From: Cristatella mucedo
Lineage: Eukaryota; Bryozoa; Phylactolaemata; Cristatellidae
DNA length: 16,764 nucleotides
Assembly (NCBI GenBank): GCA_009760855.2
Contig: WPIO01000006.1
Location: 13,340,501 to 13,357,264 of the forward strand
Reading direction: 5' to 3'
The notes beneath the pieces are model-generated. The model ran no database searches, was not told the origin of the DNA, and saw only the letters and a list, made by a program, of their open reading frames with translations. Below are positions 8,036 through 16,764 of this stretch, piece by piece. The number at the start of each line of letters is the position of its first letter. Position 1 is the first letter of the stretch. The position numbers were made by a program, and so were the translations under genes.

Positions 8036-9645
8036 ACGTCTCTTCTTAGAGCACCTTAACATAAATTAATTTAATTTCAATGAGGCTGACGAGTCAGCCA
8101 ACTTTCGATATACAACATTTGTGGTTGAGCAAGAAAACCTTTGATCGTTCATGTTGGCCCAAGCATTCTCAAATTAAAAAAACACTCGTAGAACACCCAA
8201 CGCGACTAGTCAAAGCAGAACTCTCTTCAAATCTTCACGACCAAATGAGCTCACAAGCAGGCACCGTGAATGACCCAACCGAGCCTATCTACATCACAGC
8301 GTCGAAAGCTTTCTCACATCATGACCACCGGCTCCCTTCATTTCATTTTTGTAAAGCATTTCTAGCTAGTGACTGACGCATTGGAAAACTGGTAAATATG
8401 AATGCCGAGTTGCTTTTAAGTGATCAAGGTAAACATCTAATGGCTTCTGAAACACTGTCCACGTACCTTAAGGTGCACGAAAGCTTCAAGAGTTTCAGTG
8501 CTCTCTCACTGGTGACTGTTGCCTTAAGATTTAATATTTCAAATATCAATGAATATAAATTGAGTTAGCTAAAAACAAAGTATTTTCAAAAGAATAGAAG
8601 GCACAATGACTCATCGCCGCAAGCATAGCGGTGACTTCGCCGTTTGCCAAGTAAACTGCGTTTGTGGTAGTACTAGATTCTGACTGATTCACGGCTATGG
8701 ATGCGCAGGTGTCCGCAGTCGATCGCCGATAGCGGTAGCACATCTCTGCTGCTTTTTCCTAGCTTTTCCCCTTTCATGCCATCAAATTGAGTAGCGCCTA
8801 AATCATGGCTGTGTTTGGGGCTGAACGGCAGTGTGGCGCTTCAAGTATTCCCTTACAAAAAGTAGAGTCGCTGTAGCGATAGCAACGATGGCGACACCGA
8901 CCCCTATTCCGACGCCTGTGTATACATTCGTTGAATCTGCAACGAAAACGACAGTCCGTAACAGGCTCGAAAGTTTTATTCAACCGAGGTCAACTTCATT
9001 GTCAATATTGGCAGCGAAAATGGCACATTTTAAAGGAGATAATGCGTATTTTGTTTATGAATTTGGCGCATTGCAGCATGCTAGCTATTAATTCATTGCC
9101 GTAATCGAAAATTAGCGGCGCCACAGTTAGCCTCAGTAAGTACAAACCTGCCGGGTAAATCGGCAATCGGTATATGCATTCGTAACTGGGGTTTGTATAT
9201 TTTAGTGGGTGAAGTATCTTAAGAACGCGTTGCAAGCGGAATAGATTATTTTGTAAACTGGTAACGCCAAGCGAAAAAAAAGAGTTACCTTACCCTTTGC
9301 AGGATCTTGCAAGAGTGCTAAGGCTGCCAATGTTTCATTTCTTGTGGTATATATGACACCTAAAAAGACAAATAAGCGAAATTGTGTGACGAACGCCAGT
9401 TTACTTTCTACTTATGATGCGAGCCAACCGGAAGTACAGGCTTGATGCAGCGTCACAGCAGTACGCCTCGTTAGGAAGAATGTGCGATGCAGCAATAAAA
9501 GCAGATGCAACGTATGAATAATTGCTTGATAGCCAGCAGCCAACGACAGGCAATCTACACAGTAAAAGCTTCAAATGCGCTACTTAGTGTTGGTTGCCAA
9601 CATACAATACTTGGAAGCGTTCTGCATCGCTATTATGCCGCCAGC
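8036..9645. other. No convincing gene; one unidentified 98-codon frame
   Basis: An open frame at 8080-8376 (+) encodes 98 residues with no motif I recognise; it is hydrophilic and has no signal peptide. It could be chance. A (GCGACACCGACC)-like region at 8885-8915 gives a Thr/Pro-rich translation. A CCGGAAGT word occurs at 9428. Nothing else is supported. Confidence 0.4.
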
Positions 9646-9965
9646 TAGTAATAATAATTATACATTTATGTAGCGCCCTCAAACAACTTACTCTTTTACT
9701 AGGCACTTTACACATGCTATTAAGGAATCATGATCGAATTGTTAGTGTTAGCATGCTCAACGTCAACGCACATAACATGGTTAAATGTGACATGCACAGG
9801 GTCAGCGTGAAAATATGGTTAGTGGCAGTACGCATAAGTGCACAAATTACGAATAACACTGACCCACTAGATGCTGTGATAAATAGATGCATTTTAGCTT
9901 CTATAAAGCAGCAGCTAGACACGGAGCTCGGGTGTTTATTAGGACTTGGATGCATCTTTCAAAAC
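9646..9965 (-). mobile_element. LINE 3' UTR fragment with (AAT)n-like end
   Basis: On the + strand, AGTAATAATAATTATACATTTATGTAGCGCC-type sequence begins at about 9648, followed by TAGGCACTTTACAC. Further along come ATAACATGGTTAAATGTGACATGCACAGGGTCAGC and TTAGTGGCAG, which match the order at 13648-13698. CTGACCCACTAGATGCTGTGATAAATAG at about 9859 parallels 13748-13774. It is a minus-strand insertion truncated within or just upstream of the 3' UTR. Confidence 0.7.
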
Positions 9966-11266
9966 CCCCTGAGTCATCCCCATCGGTCTGTATAAGCTCA
10001 GCCCGATTCAGACTTTCTTGATACTATACAAAATCAGCCTGTAATTCTAAAAGCCACCCTACGGAGCAACTCTGTTAGCCCGCTCACATCCGGCCCAATG
10101 TAAGCTCGATCATCTACGCCATCACAAATGTATGCTTCTAATTATTTTCTTCGAAGTTTTGTAGGTTCCATTCCCCCAAGCCACTGGCACTGCTTCACTA
10201 GCTTCACGCCACTTTCGTGCCTTCACCTCAATCAGTTTCAACCAGCCAGCACACAGCTACCGATGTACGATGCCATGACCAAGACCTCACCGTCAGTCTT
10301 ACGATGGCCACACGACGATGTGTGTGTGTGGCTACACGAAGTTGGAAAGCGAGTTAATTTCTCCCTTAGCAAATGTGCTACTACTTTATCACCAAGAGCA
10401 GCCAAAGAATTGGCGTCACCGTCGTCGTACCGCCGTGTAACCTCGGGCCCCGTAGCCGCAGTTAGCCTCTGTTACCTTTGCCCCACCACACCAGTTCGCG
10501 AGACTCGAGCAAAGTGACTACGCAGCTAGACGAAGTGGAATTAACTTAGGCCACCTCCACTACGCAGTGCTCGCTGCGTAACCGCTGCCGCGAAATTTGC
10601 GAAACTGGTAACTGACTATAGTCGAGCGACGGAATCCGCCTGCAATGGACAGACGGCGGAAAGCAATGGGGCCACCGAGTTCGTGCGGCGTTAAAATAGG
10701 AATGCCGAGTGCTTGTCAGTATTAATGCTCTCGTGTAGAATGACAAGTGAGTCGGACCTGGAAGTTGCTGCAGTGCGATGGCTTTGAGGTCAGCACGACT
10801 TGAGCATGCATACGGCAGTGGCTCATTCTCAAATACCTTCTCCTGCCGAACTCGTTGTTAGCTCGATCGGAGATGGTCCTACAATGCATGAACAACTCGC
10901 AAAGCAACTCAAGCTGGTTAAGTCAGTCAGTGCTAATTAGCCGTAACTAGCTTGCTGCAATTATCTGCCTACGTTGGCAATCGCCTCGTCGCCAAGGGCA
11001 GCTTTTTTTCGTTCGAAGGTCGCTGCGAAAATGAAAAGTCATGTGTTAACACAGACCATCTTACCGCTCTCCATTTCCGCTTCGTGCGGTGAGAAGCCAA
11101 AGAGCTCCTTGACTTTCGGCGTTGGCTTGGAATCGCTGGCGCCCTCTCCTAAATTGCAGGGGGAACTCGGTAAAATCAGCTTTGCTTAGAGTAAGCATGC
11201 GCTTGCACTAGTAGCAAAAGCTGGTAGCTCCTCCGCGATTCAAAGTATGCTCATTACTCTCATTCT
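9966..11266. other. No firm gene; weak coding hint near 10260-10380
   Basis: The + strand frame at 10128-10517 (129 residues) contains LRWPHDDVCVWLHEVGK. That resembles the first helix of a SAM domain (W..DDV..WL..G), but the similarity ends after it. A candidate acceptor precedes it (CACCGTCAG at about 10298). A second open frame at 10974-11189 (+) has no recognisable motif. No promoter or repeat was identified. Confidence 0.35.
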
Positions 11267-11279
11267 CCCCCCCCCCCCC
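11267..11279 (+). repeat. C homopolymer, 13 bases
   Basis: A short C-run precedes a GC-rich patch of about 40 bases in otherwise AT-richer sequence. Confidence 0.9.
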
Positions 11280-11349
11280 GCCGCTCCTCACCGCCCGGCT
11301 CCGGCCTCAAATAATCGTCAATGGATTTGCTCTCGGTGAGAGGTGCAGC

Positions 11350-12425
11350 TAACTTAACGGCTATATGCGATATGATGGGAATCCTGGAGCAAGCATCCGG
11401 ATATGGAGGCTCGAGCAAGTGAGCACAGAAGGCACTCAAGAGTCAACATGCTACTTGATGGAGATCCAGTACAGAGAAGAAAGAAGTGTTGCAACGTGGC
11501 AGTTGCGACTTTCACGACATCAAAGCCTAGCTACAGAGTTGGGTACCAAATACAAGAAGCCTGTCAAGGTACAGGTACGAAGTCACGCAAGTTTTTTAAC
11601 GACAGAGATAATGGAGAAAATGTCAAAACTTATTGCCGCCCTGGTTTGACCAACGGGAAAAGTGCTTGACCTAATGACTGAGGTCTAGGGCTTTTGCCCT
11701 GCGGCGTATGCCAAGCGCCTGGACAGAGATTGAGTTCTCTTAGGGTGCTATACAAATGATATATATTTTTTATGGACCAGCTTGACTGTAGTATCGTATA
11801 GTATGCAATTTTTAATCAAAGTTAAGTAGCTGAGACTAAAAAAATACTGTGAAGCTGACATAGTTATCCAGGGAAAGGTCATTTTGGAACAGCACCACCG
11901 GATTCAGGGGAAGAGATATTCAGGCAGATAAATATTTGAGGGTTAGGCTCTCCTGTTTCTGTGAAACATTTGGTTTTACGAAGCCCGTTAATTTAGTCGT
12001 ATTATCCACTAATTTGAGAACGTTTGCTGCGACAAAAGTGTAAATGTCATCAATGACTGTAAGCTGCTAGGCAGTTGAGAAACTTTGAGAAGAAGGAAGG
12101 CCTGGACAGAGCAAAGCAGAATTATTCAGCAGAAAAGTATATTAAAGCCAAGACATTTCTTTGTGATCAAATTAGCAGAGACCAACTGTCGGCTATGAAA
12201 AGACGAGGACCTAGAGAAGATTCATCTTACCAAATATTTTAAAACCTTGCAGGAAAATCACTGTTCACTTAGACGAAGCTCTGAAATCCCACACTTATAT
12301 ATGAACTAAAGTATTGCAGTGAATTATCAGTGATGCTCAGGCGTAGTTATTAGAACCCAACGAGGATTTGGTGATCAATAGTGTGAAACGCTGCCGAGAC
12401 ATTCAACAGAACAAGCAGATTGAGA
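11350..12425 (-). mobile_element. L2/CR1-like LINE RT remnant, interrupted by another repeat
   Basis: The minus-strand translation near 12415-12360 gives LLVLLNVSAAFHTIDHQIL, an unmistakable reverse-transcriptase motif A. The first catalytic Asp is changed to Asn and the later FD to FH. Further along the element, 11820-11900 corresponds to the LDNHIS region at 14300-14335, and 11490-11535 to the TARLVC region at 14085-14130. The order and spacing are those of one element running leftwards. A foreign tail in + orientation is inserted at about 11600-11776, since TGGACCAGCTTGACTG at 11774 resumes the LINE match to 14217. The copy is heavily mutated and inactive. Its left limit is uncertain. Confidence 0.72.
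11600..11776 (+). mobile_element. SINE or short LINE tail nested in the LINE
   Basis: At 11715-11772 the + strand reads CCAAGCGCCTGGACAGAGAT, then TTGAGTTCTCTTAGGGTGCT, then ATACAAATGATATATAT. This matches the reverse complement of 4895-4945 and also the tail of the SINE at 3645-3815. It lies opposite to the surrounding LINE. The upstream part (11600-11710) is not recognised. The left edge is uncertain and no target-site duplication could be fixed. Confidence 0.55.
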
Positions 12426-12468
12426 TTTAGCGTAAGAGAGAGAAAAAAGAGAGAGCAAGCGAGCGAGC

Positions 12469-12640
<172 letters not shown>

Positions 12641-13009
12641 CCTGTGAGAGATGACTCTGTGCATTGATTCTCTCTCCATCAGGTTGGATCTTACTTAATA
12701 AGTTTGATATTTTAATCTAAAAATTGAGCTGGTCTGCCACTATTCATTTCACCATATTTATAGGAGTGGTGGATGAAAGATTAAGCAAAAGTTGCTTAAT
12801 TTTTCCTGGTCCAGTGCTGACTTCTAATGTGTGGCACGATATCAGCCTCTTCGAAGTATGCAGAGACAAAAACCCATGCCAATAATATACTTGTTGCATT
12901 GGCAATACAGGGTGGCAGGAAATTTTGGCATAAAAAAAGAAGACAGTGCGGCTGGGTTACAGAGGCTAGCAATCTGCTGAGGGTGGGATATATGAGCTTC
13001 GAGATCAAA

Positions 13010-13193
13010 TAAAATAAAAATACTAGCTGAGTAAACAGCCTATTCTTGTATAGCGACAGAAGAATCTTTACGGCTATCACCAACGCTTGCAGTTGCAATC
13101 AAGAATGGCCAACCGCAGGAATCGAACCCACGACCTTGGGACCGAGATCGCAAAAGCAACGGCCTTACCTAGTGTGCCATCGCGGCTCACTAA
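13010..13193 (-). mobile_element. tRNA-derived SINE (family 2, copy 2)
   Basis: On the minus strand, the head starts near 13193 with GAGCCGCGATGGCACACTAGG, which contains an A-box-like TGGCACACTAGG, and carries the B box GTGGGTTCGATTCC at about 13130. The body has GTGATAGCCGTAAAGATTCT and CTGTCGCTATACAAG, matching the order in the copy at 3835-4030. It ends in AT-rich TATTTTTATTTTATTT. The tRNA part is better kept than in the other copy. Antisense translation gives the PTAGIEPTT peptide often found in spurious proteins from tRNA-like repeats. Confidence 0.8.
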
Positions 13194-13202
13194 AATCATC
13201 AG

Positions 13203-13315
13203 GGGAGTGCTTGAAGGCAGACATTGAGATAGAAGGGGATGAAGGATTTAGTGACATACATGACCTCAGAGATGAAAGTTCTGATCTTGTCTTGGTTGCA
13301 AAAGCTATACTGCCA
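13203..13315 (+). other. Possible internal exon, unidentified
   Basis: An open stretch runs between a candidate acceptor (AAATCATCAG ending 13202) and a good donor (GTAAGT at 13316). It encodes an acidic peptide including ADIEIEGDEGFSDIHDLRDE and LVLVAKAILP. I do not recognise the family. It sits right beside a SINE, has only one exon's worth of evidence, and could be chance. Confidence 0.2.
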
Positions 13316-13546
13316 GTAAGTATCACTACGTATGATGTTGACCTGGGAGCAGTAATGGAGATTATTAATGGTCGACATAAGTATTTTTGAAAACTGCTTT
13401 CATTTTCCAACTATTGTTCTTATAGATGCTAGGCTTGAACTTTGTTAGCATCGATTGACACTAGAGTAATTGTCCTCCTATGCCAGCCGATACGCAGTCA
13501 CTCCTGATCATTTGAGTGCTTTTGCCAGTTTTTACTGAGCAATCCT

Positions 13547-14345
13547 CAGAGAACTCAATCTCTCTCTAGGCGCTTTACATTTGCTGCAAAGGGAAATGCA
13601 ATGGAATGGTGAGTAATATCACGCTTGATAAGCAAACAAAATGAATAACATGGTTAGGGTGACATGCATAGGGTCAGCATGCAAATGAGGTTAGTGGCAG
13701 CATGCACAGTGTCAGCACGCATAAGCACATGAAGGACGAATCACAGGGACCCACTAAATGCTGTCCTAAATAGGTGTGCTTTAAGTTCTTTTTAAATGTG
13801 GTCAAGTCAGGGATGTTCTGACGCAAGTCGGGAGGGAGTTCCAGGATTTGGGAGCATACGAACTAAATACACGGTCTCCAAAGGATTTGAGGTTTGTACG
13901 AGGTATTGGTAGACTGTTGGATTCCGAAAAGCGTGTGGTACGATGCGTCGCCTGGTGGAGGAGTAGATCTGTGACATAGGCTGGAGCCAAAGAATGAAGT
14001 GACCTAAAAGTGAGCGACAAAACCTTGACGTCAATCCATTGCTTGACTGGTAGCCAGTGCAGGTTGGCGAGAAGTGGAGTAATGGGGCAACTGCGACGCT
14101 CACGACAGACAAGCCTAGCTGTGGAGTTTTGCACCAGCTGCAATCGCCTGATCGCACATGCCGGTAGGCCAGTAAGCAGTGAGTTGCAGAAGTCGAGACG
14201 GGATGTCACGAATGCATGGACCAACTTGGATGCGGTATCCTTATCTAAACAAGCCCAGTTTTTAGCAATGTTATGAAGCTAAAAATAAGCAGATTTGAAT
14301 GTGGAGCTGATATGGTTGTCTAATAAGAGGTCGCTTTAGAACATG
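13547..14345 (-). pseudogene. L2/CR1-like LINE, RT C-terminus and 3' UTR, 5'-truncated
   Basis: This is the best preserved retrotransposon piece. An open frame from 14224 to 13802 encodes about 140 residues with the family's landmark order: VHAFVTSRLDFCNSLLTGLP, RLQLVQNSTARLVC, LHWLPV, SLHSLAPAYV, FSSYAPKSWNSLP. The same frame continues upstream to about 14345 through an LDNHIS-like stretch, with one stop. After 13810 the normal ending appears in two other frames (NIPDLTTFKK, then KELKAHLFRTAF), so two small indels separate it from an intact end. Bases 13547-13800 are the 3' UTR, with TAGGCGCTTTACA near the end. The terminal (AAT)n and GCGC word seen at 4869-4905 are missing. It lacks the endonuclease and most of the RT, so it cannot move by itself. 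Confidence 0.88.
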
Positions 14346-14743
14346 ACACCTACATTTCGAATAAATATTCTACAGCAGGCTACTCACGCATTGATTGTCG
14401 CGTTTGGCATCGGCAGCGATGGCACGTGCTACAGGTATGGTCCCTGAATCAAAGCCTGCGCCTCTCAACTGGCAACAGGAAGAAACTTCGCCGCGAAGAC
14501 ACGCCGAACAAAGATTATCTCCTCTCTGTTGCAGTTTAGTGCATGCAGTAATGTCTGAGCTCGCACGCGGTGCTTTGGCTCCCTTCCCCAAGCGAGAACC
14601 AGGAGGCTGACACTGGCCCGCACTTTCTCCGAGGCGCTTCGTCAGCGCTCGCCAAGTGATAGAGAACTTTTAATATAGCAGTGATTGAGTCCTCCCTAAG
14701 TCCTACCGAAACATAAAGAATTGTGGAGGACTGGTCATCCTAA
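14346..14743. other. No gene seen
   Basis: Overlapping open frames on both strands at about 14370-14610 have no recognisable motif. A GC-richer patch with GAGGCGCTTCGTCAGCGCTC lies near 14630-14652. Confidence 0.4.
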
Positions 14744-14793
14744 AAGAGAGAGAGGGTGTTTGCTTGTCAGCCGTCCCGAGAAGGTGGAAATAC
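14744..14793 (+). repeat. Short (GA)n plus 40-bp repeat unit, copy 2
   Basis: AAGAGAGAGA leads into bases 14754-14793, identical to 12601-12640. Here the GA tract is only about five units long, against about 65 in the other copy. Confidence 0.95.
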
Positions 14794-15558
14794 GCTCGCT
14801 GTACGAAATACGGTCGCTGCATTAGCTCTCACGGTTTGCTAGGGCGGTTGCTCGAGTACATTTCCGAGCAGAGTGCTTGTGCAAAAATTGTATTACCGCC
14901 AGCAGCAGTGTAGTTATCCTCAAGAGAAGCAACCGTGAAAAGTGGAGGAGAACCTGAAACGAATGCTGTCTAGCATTAGTGCATACATATTATGTAATGT
15001 AATGCATCTACGTCTGCAACTCCACAAAGCCATAAAGACTACGTGGGTGCTACGCATGAGAGTTTTGTATAGCGTACTCACATCCTCAGCGGCTATCTTG
15101 CGCTGCAATCGTGTCTATTGAGCGTTTCTAAAGTAGCACTTTGCTGACAGTTTATCAAAGCACTTAGTGCAGCGACGGCCTTTTCATGTAACGAAACGAC
15201 TGCAGACACGGAGGTACAATAAGACGCTTTAAAAGCTAAAATGATAATGACTTTTCCCATACCACCTGAGCCGACATAGATATTTGCAAGAGGAAAGTGC
15301 TCCATCACAGAAGACTATAAAGCGTGAATGTGACATTATAGATGAGCGATCCACGCTTTAGAGGGAAATCGGAGAAACTCCGAAAAATTTGGTCGAACTC
15401 TGGGGTCATTTTAGTGTCTACAGGAGCATCGTGCGTGCCTTCGTGGGCTAGTCTGTTGGGCTCGAATTACCAGCAACCAACCTAGCTAAGAATTATTAGC
15501 ATCGTGGTTGACTTTCAATTGAATGTAAGATTTGAAAAAGAAAATTTATAGGAATGAT
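14794..15558. other. No gene seen
   Basis: No motif, repeat or spliced gene could be recognised. Short minus-strand open frames at 14920-15308 look like chance. Confidence 0.4.
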
Positions 15559-16599
15559 TTAAACATACTGCTCAGCTTTAAAATTGGTCTCCGATGATGA
15601 AACCAAATTTAGGGTGAACAATTTCGAGCCCACCCAATGCCATAAAAATTGAAATTCATATATTAATGCTTTTTTTAAAATCTGACTGACTTCTGAGCTC
15701 AAAAGCATACGTGTGTGGCACAATACGGAAAAGTTGGCATGCATGTTATCCATTGTCCTGAGTGAGCCATGCACCGTAAGGATAGGGACATCAATCGCTA
15801 CTCGCGGCACCATCGGTACAGATTTAACAAGCAATCCCCCATTGATGCATAATGACCCTGTAAAAACCACGCTGCCGCTAGAGAAATATGCTTCTAATCC
15901 TATTTTAAGTAAAACGGCAAATTGCAGCTAGCTGATGAAGCATACTTTTCTGGCCAGAGCACAACACTCGAGTTGTGTAAAGAGTTCGCAATCGCTAAGC
16001 AGAAGTTGAAGCGCACGTAGCAAGATAAAGTCTGTATGGCGCTCCCGTAACTTGCTGCTGATGCGCATTGCAGCGATCAGCGTCCGCCCCCCTGGCGGTG
16101 AGCCGCTAAGCAGATTAGTACTTGTGATTGGTGCGGGAAACTCCAGAGTCGGCAGCTGTTCGCCGACAACTTCGCTCTGGTTTGGAAGGATCAAAGCACC
16201 TTCTAAAACGTGCGAAGTGAAGAGACCACGGGCTTTCATCCTAAACAAAAGTGGCAACACAGCCAAGCGGACTGGAATTTCGCTGGACATTGCTCAATCG
16301 CAGGCATTTTCGTGGTGTCAGCGGGCGGACGAATCTAGCGGACAGTTTACAAGTTGAATCTGAAAAAGCCCAGTGGCTGTGCTCATAGGACTTTGTTAGC
16401 ATGCAACTCCGGTGCTAACGCTATCAACATGAAAGCGAATAGCTTGTAGGATTTGATTGTTTAATTTCGTGCTTGCAAGCGATGCTCCGAAGCCTCGAGG
16501 CGGGCTTACCGGCGTATCGGGATTCGTTCGCCAGCAGCAGACCAGAGCATTCCGGCGGAGGAGTTCCGCGATAATCAGGTCACAGAGCGCCTGCAGCAA
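15559..16599 (-). other. Unidentified, possibly coding region (three same-frame open stretches)
   Basis: On the minus strand three open stretches, 16599-16396, 16290-15928 and 15870-15559, share one reading frame and are separated by stops. Candidate splice signals exist: an acceptor TTTTGTTTAG before 16240, donor GTAAGC after about 16511, and donor GTATGC at 15945. Joining at these sites does not keep phase, so no gene model holds. Peptide words include LLRRNALVCCWR, SGSPPGGRTLIAAM, LLRALQLLLSDCELF and PMVPRVAIDVPILTVHG. I do not recognise the family. The + strand is also open over 16052-16357, which weakens the case. It could be a real gene with exons I placed wrongly, an old pseudogene, or an unknown transposon. 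Confidence 0.25.
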
Positions 16600-16764
16600 A
16601 GTTTGATATACGTAGGAGTTGCATGAAGCAGGAGCACGTCATTTGAGACTCTGGAAGCGCTAGTGGCGAGCGCTGACAGGGTAAAGAGCTGGAGGCTGGA
16701 GGAAGCTCATCGCAGAGTGAGACACAGAGCGGGCTCGCCGGCGGGCATGTTAAATGAAAAAAAC
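16600..16764. other. No feature seen at window end
   Basis: This is a purine-rich, moderately GC-rich end of the window. On the minus strand, AAACTTTGCTGCAG ending at about 16592 is an acceptor-like sequence in front of the unidentified open stretch. Nothing else is supported. Confidence 0.35.

Noticed and set aside
13046-13190. + strand frame containing PTAGIEPTT as a protein N-terminus
   Set aside because: This peptide is the known antisense readout of a tRNA-like B box. It belongs to the SINE.
16052-16357. + strand 101-codon frame with a GxGxxS-like VIGAGNSRVGS word
   Set aside because: It lies opposite the minus-strand open stretch, has no further nucleotide-binding features, and cannot be told from a shadow frame.

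Overview
The window is nuclear DNA of an animal. The evidence is one recognisable protein gene, the spliced 3' half of a renalase gene on the + strand. Around it lie non-LTR retrotransposon remnants of the L2/CR1 group, tRNA-derived SINEs, and long (GA)n, (AT)n and C-run tracts. There are no operons, ribosome binding sites or bacterial genes. The species cannot be read from the sequence. Very GC-rich third codon positions in renalase against an AT-richer flank, together with L2-like LINEs and LINE-tailed SINEs, fit a marine invertebrate or an early-branching vertebrate. That placement is inference.

Layout. 1-260: decayed antisense LINE end. 493-3169: last four coding exons of renalase, with two C-runs in the first visible intron, a long (GA)n tract in the second, and a GC-AG last intron. 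3267-3338: 24-bp tandem repeat. 3645-4030: two tRNA-derived SINEs of different families, head to head. 4222-4660: + strand LINE remnant. 4864-4957: LINE 3' end. 4958-6249: no gene seen. 6250-6790: decayed LINE reverse-transcriptase end. 7371-7516: perfect 146-bp palindrome with an (AT)40 centre. 7517-9645: no convincing gene. 9646-9965: LINE 3' end. 9966-11340: only weak coding hints. 11350-12425: LINE reverse-transcriptase remnant with another repeat tail inserted into it. 12470-12640: (GA)n followed by a 40-bp sequence that recurs at 14754. 13010-13193: second copy of one SINE family. 13547-14345: the best preserved LINE copy. 14794-16764: unidentified open stretches on the minus strand.

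The only gene with an assigned job is renalase, a flavoenzyme that reoxidises unusual dihydro-NAD(P) isomers. Its FAD-binding N-terminal half lies upstream of the window. The rest is mostly repeat-derived. The LINE remnants appear to belong to one family or close relatives, and at least one SINE shares its 3' tail with the LINE 3' end. That suggests LINE-driven mobilisation of the SINE. The most striking feature that known repeat families do not explain is the nested perfect palindrome.
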